NCBI GenBank assembly: GCA_021813905.1
Contig: JAKAJH010000002.1
Location: 62,001 to 126,000, forward strand
Reading direction: 5' to 3'
DNA from: Bacteroidota bacterium
Lineage (GTDB): Bacteria > Bacteroidota > Ignavibacteria > UBA10030
Length of the DNA stretch: 64,000 nt
Below are positions 39,191-47,209 of this stretch, piece after piece (position 1 is the first letter of the stretch; every line of letters begins with the position of its first letter). The notes under the pieces are model-generated. The model searched no databases. It worked only from the letters and a program-made list of their open reading frames with translations, and had not been told where the DNA came from. The position numbers were made by a program, and so were the translations under genes.

Positions 39191-40510
39191 TTAGTTGGTC
39201 CCGGCGTCAGGAGCCTGGGGGATGAGTGTTACGACGGTCCGCCGCTGTTCATCGAACAGTCGGGCTGCGAGGCGTTTGATCTGATCGTTGGTGACGCGCT
39301 CGTACTGCTGGACGACGGTGAGTGCCCGGTGGTAGTCGCCAGAGAGCGTCTCGTAGTAGCCGAGAATGAATCCCGTTCCTTCGTTCGTCTTGAACCGGCG
39401 GACGTAGTCGGCCTGCGCGTTGTTCCGAGCCTTCTGGAGTTCTTCCGGCCGCACGCCGTTCTGTTTGATGGAGTCGAGAATGGCGTAGATCTCGCGCTCG
39501 GCATCCTCGGTCCGGAATCCTTCCTTCATCTGTGCATAGAACGTAAAAAGGCCCGGGTCGCGCAGTTCGTCCGCCCCGCCCCAGACCTGCGTGCACATCT
39601 GCTTGTCATACACCAGCCGCCGGTACAACCGGGAGCTTTGTCCCCGTGAGAGGATCTGTCCGAGCATGTCCGCTGCGGCGTAATCCGAGTCGCGTGCCGA
39701 AATACTCTTGTAGCCGATGAGAACCGCCGGCAGCTCGGCGGCTTTATAGAATTTGATGCGCTTCTCGCCGTGCTGCTCCGGCTCGGCGTTGAGATTTTCC
39801 CGCGGCGGCGCCTGGGCCGGGATACTCTCGAAGTGCTTTCGGATGAGTGCGATGGCCTTTGCACTGTTGAAGTCCCCCGTCAGGATCACGACGGCGTTGT
39901 TCGGCGCGTAGTACGTGCGGAAGTACGCCTTCGCATCGTCCAGCCGGATGTTGTCAAGATCCGCCATCCACCCGATGACCTGATGCTGGTACGGATGCGC
40001 CACGAACGCGTTGGCGTACAGGACTTCGGTCGCGGCGTTGCGGACATCGTTGTCGGTGCTGACGCGGCGCTCTTCCTTCACGATGCCGCGCTCCTGTTCG
40101 ATGTTGGCCGAGTCGAGCTTCAGCGCGCGCATCCGGTCGGCCTCGATGTCGAGGACCGTGTCCAGCAGATCGGGATTGAATTCCTCGAAGTAGTTCGTGA
40201 AGTCGTTCCAGGTGGATGCGTTGGAATAGCCACCGCCGCGTTCGATGATCTGATCAAGCTGGCCGGGCTTGTACTTCTTCGAGCCGTTGAACATCATGTG
40301 CTCGAACAGGTGCGAGATGCCGGTGATGCCGAGCGTCTCGTTGCGGGAACCGACCTTGAAGTACGAGAAGTAACAGATGCTCGGAACAGTGTGGTTCTCG
40401 ACGAGGAGGATCTTCATCCCGTTGGCGAGATGATACTCCTGAACGTCAACGCGCTGCGCCGAGGCGGCGAGCGGTACGAGCAGCATGAGCAGCACGGTGA
40501 ATCGTGTCAT
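39191..40510 (-). CDS. M16-family zinc metallopeptidase (catalytic)
   Basis: LANGMKILLVENHTVPSI...GISHLFEHMMFNGSKKY (HXXEH) with signal peptide. Confidence 0.92.
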   Translation of the reverse strand: MTRFTVLLMLLVPLAASAQRVDVQEYHLANGMKILLVENHTVPSICYFSYFKVGSRNETLGITGISHLFEHMMFNGSKKYKPGQLDQIIERGGGYSNASTWNDFTNYFEEFNPDLLDTVLDIEADRMRALKLDSANIEQERGIVKEERRVSTDNDVRNAATEVLYANAFVAHPYQHQVIGWMADLDNIRLDDAKAYFRTYYAPNNAVVILTGDFNSAKAIALIRKHFESIPAQAPPRENLNAEPEQHGEKRIKFYKAAELPAVLIGYKSISARDSDYAAADMLGQILSRGQSSRLYRRLVYDKQMCTQVWGGADELRDPGLFTFYAQMKEGFRTEDAEREIYAILDSIKQNGVRPEELQKARNNAQADYVRRFKTNEGTGFILGYYETLSGDYHRALTVVQQYERVTNDQIKRLAARLFDEQRRTVVTLIPQAPDAGTN

Positions 40511-40565
40511 GAGACCTCCGGAAAAAGAACGGAACGGGCGCGGATGTGCCGTCGGCAGGGGACGA

Positions 40566-42401
40566 TCAGAACGGATCGCCCCGGAGCAGCCGGATACGCC
40601 GGCGGGCTTCCTCCGCGTACAGTGAATTCGGGAACACGGTCAACAGACGTTCGTAGGTCTGGATCGCGGGCGGGGCGTCGTGCAGACGGTCCTGATACAA
40701 CACACCGATGCGGTACAGGGCCTGGTCGCGCAGGATGCTGGTCTGCATGGAGTCGACGACGAGGCGGTACGCGGCGATCGCCGCCGGGACATCGCCCATC
40801 TGGTCATGCAGCGCAGCGATCTTCATGGTGGCGTCGTCCACCAGCATGGACAGCGGAAACGTGCGGACGACCTCCCGGAACTGCGCGAGCGATTCCGACA
40901 GCCGGCGCTGCCGCATGAGCAGATCGGCGCGAGCGAACTGCGTCAGTGCCGCGGGGAGCTGCCGGTTCTCCAGGATGAAGTACTGCAGCTGCAGCGCATC
41001 GTTCGTCAGATCGGATTGCACGTTGGAGCCGAACCGGCCGAGCACAGCGAGCGCGGTGTCAAAGCGGCCTTCATAATAGTCGAGTTCTGCGAGCCGGTAC
41101 GCGGCCTGATCCTGATACGTGGTCACGGGTTGCTGTGCGAGACGAAGGAACGCTGTGCGCGCACGCGCCAGATTGTTCTGTGCGATTGACACCTCCCCGA
41201 CTTTGATCAGCGCCTCGAGCGGGAGACTCGACGATTGCGGCAGGAGAGAGACGCGGTCGAAGGCCTCCAGTGCCCCGGCCAGATCCCACAGCCGGTTCAT
41301 GCGGATGACGCCGATGCGAAAGAGCGCCTGTGCCGCGAGATCGGTTCGCGGATACGTGTCCACAACCGTCTGATAGAGATTGAGCACCGTCTCCGGCGTG
41401 GCGGCACCGCTCCGGGCGGAGAACGCAGCGCTGTCGGCGGGATCGCTCAGTTCTTCCATGGCCCGCGCGTACCCGAACCGGCACTGGGGGATCAGCCGCG
41501 GATCGGCGGAGCCGTGGAGGACCGCCTGGAATGCGTCGGCCGCAACGGCAAACACGCGCTCCTGGAGCATCCGCTGACCGAACGAGAAGAGTTCCGCGCC
41601 GCGGGCGCTGGTGCGCTCATCGATGATCCGCTCCTGCTCGAACGCGCCGGCGTAATCCTTCGACTCGATCGACAGCCAGGTCAGGATCCGGCGGAGGCCG
41701 ATGTTCTCGGGCGATCGGAGCGTCTCGGACCGTACGACCCCCAACGCCGCCTTCAGCCCGTCGGGGCGGTTGATCACGGGGACCAGTCGGGACTGCACAT
41801 ACGGCGCCTGGTCGGGGTTCCGTCGGACGCGCGTGAGCAATTCCCCGACCGCCGCACCAAAATCCTGCCGGATCAGATACAGGTTGGCCAGCTCTTCCGT
41901 GAACGTGAGATCGCTGCCGCTGACCGTGCGCCCCTCTTTATATACCGCAAGCGCCTGATCGTAGAGCCGGTGGTCGATCATCTCCGCGGCGACGACGGCG
42001 TACGCGCGCATGTTCGACGGCTCCACTGCAAGCGCGGTGCGCCACGCGGAATCGGCGGCGGCCGGCTGCCCGGCGTCGTACCGCAGGCCGCCGAGAGCGG
42101 ACAGAAGGACCACATCGCGGGGCTGTGCGCGCAGTCGCTCGGTGAGAAGCGCGATCGCCTTGTCATACTCTTTCAGCTGGGTGTAGGACCGACGAAGCCC
42201 GTCGAAGAAGACAAAGTTGGACGGGTCGGATCGATGCAGTTGCTCGTAGAGCGTAACGGCGTGCTCCCAATCGCCGTTGTTCTCCAGCTCCTGTGCAAGT
42301 CGCAGCGTGCTGATCTGCTGAGGATCCTGAGCGGCAAGTCGTGCGGCGAACAACGCGAGGGCAATGACCGGCGAGAGACTTCTGATGACACGGAGCACCA
42401 T
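40566..42401 (-). CDS. Exported tetratricopeptide-repeat protein
   Basis: Signal peptide and many TPR units over about 600 aa; start at ATG 42401. Confidence 0.8.
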   Translation of the reverse strand: MVLRVIRSLSPVIALALFAARLAAQDPQQISTLRLAQELENNGDWEHAVTLYEQLHRSDPSNFVFFDGLRRSYTQLKEYDKAIALLTERLRAQPRDVVLLSALGGLRYDAGQPAAADSAWRTALAVEPSNMRAYAVVAAEMIDHRLYDQALAVYKEGRTVSGSDLTFTEELANLYLIRQDFGAAVGELLTRVRRNPDQAPYVQSRLVPVINRPDGLKAALGVVRSETLRSPENIGLRRILTWLSIESKDYAGAFEQERIIDERTSARGAELFSFGQRMLQERVFAVAADAFQAVLHGSADPRLIPQCRFGYARAMEELSDPADSAAFSARSGAATPETVLNLYQTVVDTYPRTDLAAQALFRIGVIRMNRLWDLAGALEAFDRVSLLPQSSSLPLEALIKVGEVSIAQNNLARARTAFLRLAQQPVTTYQDQAAYRLAELDYYEGRFDTALAVLGRFGSNVQSDLTNDALQLQYFILENRQLPAALTQFARADLLMRQRRLSESLAQFREVVRTFPLSMLVDDATMKIAALHDQMGDVPAAIAAYRLVVDSMQTSILRDQALYRIGVLYQDRLHDAPPAIQTYERLLTVFPNSLYAEEARRRIRLLRGDPF

Positions 42402-42501
42402 GTCCCAATATACGAAAAACGGGGGCCAAAGGGATTCACGCCGATCGGGCAACGGAACAATCGCGTTGCGAACGGCGGGTCGGGACCGGCGAGCGGCTTT
42501 C

Positions 42502-42530
42502 TTGACTTGCCTGGCGAATTTCGCTATGTT
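42502..42530 (+). promoter_or_regulatory. Putative dxr promoter
   Basis: TTGACT (42502-42507) - N17 - TATGTT (42525-42530). Confidence 0.6.
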
Positions 42531-42540
42531 GCCTCGATCG

Positions 42541-43713
42541 ATGTCGCGTGCATGCCGCAATATTGCCATCCTGGGATCGACCGGCTCCATCGGACGCAAC
42601 AGCCTTGAGGTGATCCGGAACCTGCCCGAGCGGTTTCATGTCAGCGTTCTGACGACGTACAGCAACGTCGAACTGCTGGCGGAGCAGGCGCAGGAGTTCC
42701 ATCCGGCCGTCGTCGTCGTCCTGGATGAATCGAAAGCGGTGTCTTTGCGGCGGTCCGTGCCAAAAGGGACCACGGTCCTCATTGGCAAGGACGCGTTGCT
42801 GGAAGTCGTTCGCCGGGACGACGTGGATCTGGTGCTGAATTCGCTGGTCGGCTTTGCGGGTCTGCGGCCGACCGTCGAGGCCATCCGCAGCCGCAAGAAT
42901 GTGGCGCTGGCGAACAAGGAAAGCCTGGTCGTGGCCGGTGCAGCGGTGACCGCCCTGGTGCAGGAATATGGCGTGCGCCTCGTGCCCATCGACAGCGAGC
43001 ACAGCGCGATCATGCAGTGCCTTCTGGGCGAAGAGGCAAATCCGCCGGCCAAGCTGATCCTGACCGCCTCCGGCGGTCCGTTCCTGCATACACCGATCGG
43101 GGAGTTCGGTCAGATCACCGTGGAGCAGGCGCTCCGGCATCCGAACTGGAAGATGGGGCACAAGATCACGATCGATTCCGCCACGCTCATGAACAAGGGG
43201 TTGGAAGTGATCGAAGCCCACTGGCTCTTCGGACTGCCGCCCGAGCGGATCGACGTCGTCATCCATCCTCAATCCATCATCCATTCGATGGTGGAATTCG
43301 TGGACGGATCGGTGAAGGCGCAGCTGGGGTTGCCGGACATGAAAATCCCGATCCAGTATGCGCTGACGTATCCGGAGCGGTTGCCGCTGAACGGCGGGCG
43401 GGTGAATTTTCCCGAGCTGCACTCGATGACGTTCTTCACCCCCGACCGGTCCAAGTTCCGGTGCCTCCAGCTGGCATACGATGCGCTGGCGGTCGGCGGC
43501 ACGGCTCCGTCGGTGCTGAATGCCGCGAATGAAGTGGCGGTGGAAGCCTTTCTTGGCGGGCGCGTCTCATTTCAGAGAATCCCGGAACTGATCGAAGAAG
43601 CGCTGGCCTCGCAGATCGTCCGTTCCAGCTCAGCACTTGCGGATGTGGTCGATGCGGACCACGAAACGCGCAAATTCGTGAGAACTTTGTTCTCCGAGCG
43701 TGTGTTATCCTGA
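42541..43713 (+). CDS. dxr: 1-deoxy-D-xylulose-5-phosphate reductoisomerase
   Basis: IAILGSTGSIGRNSLEVI, NKESLV, PIDSEHSAIMQCL, TIDSATLMNKGLEVIEAHWLF. Confidence 0.95.
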   Translation: MSRACRNIAILGSTGSIGRNSLEVIRNLPERFHVSVLTTYSNVELLAEQAQEFHPAVVVVLDESKAVSLRRSVPKGTTVLIGKDALLEVVRRDDVDLVLNSLVGFAGLRPTVEAIRSRKNVALANKESLVVAGAAVTALVQEYGVRLVPIDSEHSAIMQCLLGEEANPPAKLILTASGGPFLHTPIGEFGQITVEQALRHPNWKMGHKITIDSATLMNKGLEVIEAHWLFGLPPERIDVVIHPQSIIHSMVEFVDGSVKAQLGLPDMKIPIQYALTYPERLPLNGGRVNFPELHSMTFFTPDRSKFRCLQLAYDALAVGGTAPSVLNAANEVAVEAFLGGRVSFQRIPELIEEALASQIVRSSSALADVVDADHETRKFVRTLFSERVLS

Positions 43714-43767
43714 ATACCCGCCGCTCCCGCGTGCGGGCCACCGTTCCAAAACGAATCTGACGACTTC

Positions 43768-45081
43768 ATGGAAATCCTCAGCACCCTCTTCTATTTTATT
43801 GTGACCATCGGCGTCCTGGTGTTTGTGCACGAGCTGGGGCATTTTCTTGCCGCCAAGTTCTTCCGGATGCGGGTGGACGTGTTCAGCATCGGCTTTCCGC
43901 CGAGGGCATTCGGCAAGAAGATCGGCGACACCGACTACTGCGTTTCCTGGGTTCCGATCGGCGGCTACGTGAAGATTGCCGGCATGATCGACGAGAGTTT
44001 CGACACCGAGTTCGTCGACAAGGAGCCGCAGCCGTGGGAATTCCGGTCGAAGCCGGCGTGGCAGCGGATCATTGTGCTTTCCGCGGGCGTGGTGATGAAC
44101 ATCCTCCTGGCGATCGCGATCTTCTGGGGGATCATTTATCATCAGGGGCGTATCCTGCGGCCGGTCACAGAGATCGGATACGTCACGCCGAACAGTGCGG
44201 CGGCGAAAGCGGGATTTGAGGCGAACGATCGCGTCGTGTCAGTCAACGGCACGCCGGTCCGCGAATGGGATGACATCGAAGGCGCGCTCTACACGGACGG
44301 GATGGGGAACGATGTGATCTATCAGATTGACCGCGCCGGGAGCCCGGTGACGATCCGCATCCCGCCTTCGACGATCCCGGGGCTCGCGGACGCGCGGTTC
44401 GGGATCCTGCCGGCCGGCCTGGTGGCCGTTGTCGGAAGCGTTGAGCGGGGAAAGCCGGCACAGGCGATCGGTCTGCAGGCCGGAGATACGATCGCGGCGG
44501 TGAATGCCGTGTCCGTGAGTTACGGATCGCTGCCGGATGCGATCCACGCATCCGTCGGGAAACCGCTGCAACTGATGTGGAGGCGCGACGGCCGGACGAT
44601 GGAAGCGATGGTGACGCCGACAAATGAAGGCCGGATCGGCATCACGCTGAGCGCGGCGTACACCGGACCGATCGTGCACGAGCGGTACGGATTGTTCGAA
44701 GCGCTCCCGGTGAGCGTGAATGAAGTGGTGGCGACGAGCGGACTCTTCCTGCAGAACATCTATCAGATTGTCATCGGCAATGTGTCGCTCTCGAAATCCG
44801 TCGGAGGTCCCATCCGCATCGCGCAGATGGCGAATCGTTCCGCGGAAAGCGGCGCAGCGAGCTTCCTCGGGTTCATGGCGCTGCTGAGCGTAAGTCTGGC
44901 GCTTCTGAATATTCTGCCCTTTCCGGCCCTCGACGGCGGGCACATCGTGTTCGTGGCGTATGAGGGTATTTTCCGGCGGGAGGTGCCTGCGAAGGTGAAG
45001 ATCGCCGTGCAACGCGCGGGATTCGTCTTGCTGCTGGCGTTCATGGCGTTTGTCATTTATAACGATATCGTGACGTTTTGA
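43768..45081 (+). CDS. rseP: Site-2 protease family RIP metalloprotease
   Basis: FVHELGHFLAAKFFRM, PDZ domain, NILPFPALDGGHIVF. Confidence 0.93.
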   Translation: MEILSTLFYFIVTIGVLVFVHELGHFLAAKFFRMRVDVFSIGFPPRAFGKKIGDTDYCVSWVPIGGYVKIAGMIDESFDTEFVDKEPQPWEFRSKPAWQRIIVLSAGVVMNILLAIAIFWGIIYHQGRILRPVTEIGYVTPNSAAAKAGFEANDRVVSVNGTPVREWDDIEGALYTDGMGNDVIYQIDRAGSPVTIRIPPSTIPGLADARFGILPAGLVAVVGSVERGKPAQAIGLQAGDTIAAVNAVSVSYGSLPDAIHASVGKPLQLMWRRDGRTMEAMVTPTNEGRIGITLSAAYTGPIVHERYGLFEALPVSVNEVVATSGLFLQNIYQIVIGNVSLSKSVGGPIRIAQMANRSAESGAASFLGFMALLSVSLALLNILPFPALDGGHIVFVAYEGIFRREVPAKVKIAVQRAGFVLLLAFMAFVIYNDIVTF

Positions 45082-45090
45082 AGGGTTTTC

Positions 45091-45108
45091 CCGTGACATT
45101 TGTCACGG
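45091..45108. promoter_or_regulatory. CRP-type palindrome upstream of FecR/adenylate-cyclase locus
   Basis: CCGTGACATTTGTCACGG contains GTGA-N6-TCAC; a TATGTT -10-like hexamer lies at 45129-45134. Confidence 0.5.
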
Positions 45109-45168
45109 CCGCTCAGTGAAGGCTAGTGTATGTTTGCGGTACTCAACTCTTCCATAAGGAGCAAGTGT

Positions 45169-46281
45169 ATGCACAGCCGTGCTACTCTGTGGAGCCTCGC
45201 GGTGACCGGCATCGCGATCCTGTTGCTCGTCGCCCTGCCGTCGGTTGCTCCTGCGCAGCAGCAACCCCCGCTGACCGGCGTTGCATTCGTCCTGCCGACG
45301 CTGGATTACGACGTCGTCTACCTGGCGGATTTTCTCGACGTGACCACCGGCAAGCTCGCATCGAGCATCCCGAATTTCTCGGGCGAGATACGACCGGTTC
45401 CCTCGAATGGTCAGGGAAACATCTTCCTGCGCCTCCGGGCGTACATCAAGCTGCAGGGAGACGCATCGCCCAACCTCTTGGTCCAGGCAGAAACAAAGGG
45501 GTTCACTCTTGAGGCTAAGCCACTAATCATATCTTCGCGTGATTTTGCCCAGGGCAGCGAAAAGATCCAAGTTCATAGCTGGTCCGAGGACAAGACGCAG
45601 CGCCAACGAATCGAGGATTACGTCGCACGATTCCCGACCGCACCGGTCGGCACGTACACCTTCGTCCTAGAGGCGTACGACCAATCGACGCAGCAGTTGA
45701 TCGGCAGCATCTCGAAGGACATCAACGTCCGTAATGCTTCTCCCGAGGAGGTGGTGGTTTCTCTTATCGATCCCCAGCCGGGCGCGGTGGTGGCGACGCT
45801 GCTTCCGACCTTCTCCTGGAGTTCTCCGAATTCCGACGTGACGCTGATGGTGTACGAGAAGCTTCCGGTTCAGCGGACGCCGCAGGAAGCGACGGCCGGT
45901 ATTCCGCACCTTAACGTGGATCTCAGTGGTGTCTCGACATACACGTACCCGCTGAGCGGCGCGCGGCGGCTGGAGAACGGCAAGACGTACGTCTGGTTCG
46001 TGCGGACGAAAGTGAAGACGAATCGCGGCGCCGTCAACCGGGACAGCGATCTGCGCGTGTTCCGCGTGCAGATGGGTGACGAGCGAGCGCAGCAGCTGGA
46101 ACAGTTCCTGAACACGCTGGGCGGAAACGCGGCCGGTACGCTGGCGACCCTGGAAAGCATGGGTTGGATCCCGCGCGGCGAGATGACGCTGGACGGCAAG
46201 CGCCTGACGATGGAAGATTTGAACAAGCTGCTGAACGAGCTCAACGCCAAGAACGTCCAGCTTCAGGTTCGCGTGGAATAA
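45169..46281 (+). CDS. Hypothetical exported protein
   Basis: Signal peptide and Ig-like/FN3-like beta region; ATG 45169 preceded by aggagc. Confidence 0.7.
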   Translation: MHSRATLWSLAVTGIAILLLVALPSVAPAQQQPPLTGVAFVLPTLDYDVVYLADFLDVTTGKLASSIPNFSGEIRPVPSNGQGNIFLRLRAYIKLQGDASPNLLVQAETKGFTLEAKPLIISSRDFAQGSEKIQVHSWSEDKTQRQRIEDYVARFPTAPVGTYTFVLEAYDQSTQQLIGSISKDINVRNASPEEVVVSLIDPQPGAVVATLLPTFSWSSPNSDVTLMVYEKLPVQRTPQEATAGIPHLNVDLSGVSTYTYPLSGARRLENGKTYVWFVRTKVKTNRGAVNRDSDLRVFRVQMGDERAQQLEQFLNTLGGNAAGTLATLESMGWIPRGEMTLDGKRLTMEDLNKLLNELNAKNVQLQVRVE

Positions 46282-46312
46282 CCGGTCACGGACGCCAACA
46301 GGAGAACGAGCC

Positions 46313-47071
46313 ATGAAACGAATTGCATTGCTTACCGCCATCGCGGCGCTCATCCTGCTGCTGAACGTCGGCTGGCAGAATCCGCAGGACAAGCACGACA
46401 TCGCGGCGTATATCGTCAAGGTCGTGCGGGATGTGAAGAAACGCTCCACCACCACCGGCTGGCAGACCGCGGTTCCGCTCGATCGGCTGAAGTCCGGCTA
46501 TCAGGTCCGCACGGAAGAATCGTCGCTGGCGATGATCAAGTTCGCCGACAACTCGAAACTGATCGTGCGCCAAAAATCGATCGTGGACATCAAGGGCGAA
46601 GTGCGCGGCAGGCAGATCCTGGACCGGAACGTGTACACCGAGCGCGGGAACATTCAATTCAACGTCGTGAAGCAGGAGCGGGAACAGTTCCGCTTCTCGT
46701 CGCCGGTGTCGGTCGCCTCGATTCGGGGCACCGAAGGCGCGTTCATTGCCGGCGTGGACAGCGTGGACAACCTGATCATCATTCACGGGCTTGCCACGCT
46801 GACCAATCTGCTCTCGAATCAGTCGCAGGATGTGGGGAACGGGCAGACCGGCAGGTCGGATGGTCATGGGAACGTAGGCGTGCACAACTCCTCGAACGAC
46901 GAGCAGAACATGGGCACGGACAACCCGAACAGCCCCTACAACCAGGGACTGCAGGAGGGACAGCAGGGAGGGCAGCAGGGTGATCAGGGGAAGACGAAGC
47001 GCACGCTGCGGATCCCCGGCGAGGACAAGGACGGCAACACGAAAACCATCATTCTGGAATGGGAAGAATAG
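46313..47071 (+). CDS. FecR-domain protein
   Basis: LDRLKSGYQVRTEESSLAMIKFADNSKLIVRQKSIVDIKGE...SPVSVASIRGTEGAF; Gly/Gln-rich C-terminal region. Confidence 0.85.
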   Translation: MKRIALLTAIAALILLLNVGWQNPQDKHDIAAYIVKVVRDVKKRSTTTGWQTAVPLDRLKSGYQVRTEESSLAMIKFADNSKLIVRQKSIVDIKGEVRGRQILDRNVYTERGNIQFNVVKQEREQFRFSSPVSVASIRGTEGAFIAGVDSVDNLIIIHGLATLTNLLSNQSQDVGNGQTGRSDGHGNVGVHNSSNDEQNMGTDNPNSPYNQGLQEGQQGGQQGDQGKTKRTLRIPGEDKDGNTKTIILEWEE

Positions 47072-47122
47072 GCCTGCGGCGTTCCGGCTCGCCTTGATTT
47101 CCGTTGCTCCATTCTCTATTTT

Positions 47123-47162
47123 AAGCGGCAGCAGGATCACCTGTTGCCGCTTTTCCTTTTTT
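47123..47162 (+). terminator. Strong Rho-independent terminator downstream of FecR gene
   Basis: AAGCGGCAGCAGG-ATCA-CCTGTTGCCGCTT stem (13 bp) then TTCCTTTTTTT. Confidence 0.85.
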
Positions 47163-47209
47163 TATCCAACGTGCCGCAAACTGAATCTGTGCTGCCGGAG
47201 GAGGCCTTC

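Noticed and set aside
37379-39649. 756-aa plus-strand ORF over CBM9 and M16 genes
   Set aside because: Antisense shadow of confidently identified minus-strand genes; no recognisable motifs
46925-47010. CAG/GGG-rich repeats as possible tandem repeat or CRISPR-like array
   Set aside because: Short Gly/Gln codon repetition (QEGQQGGQQGDQG) inside the FecR-domain gene, without regular spacers
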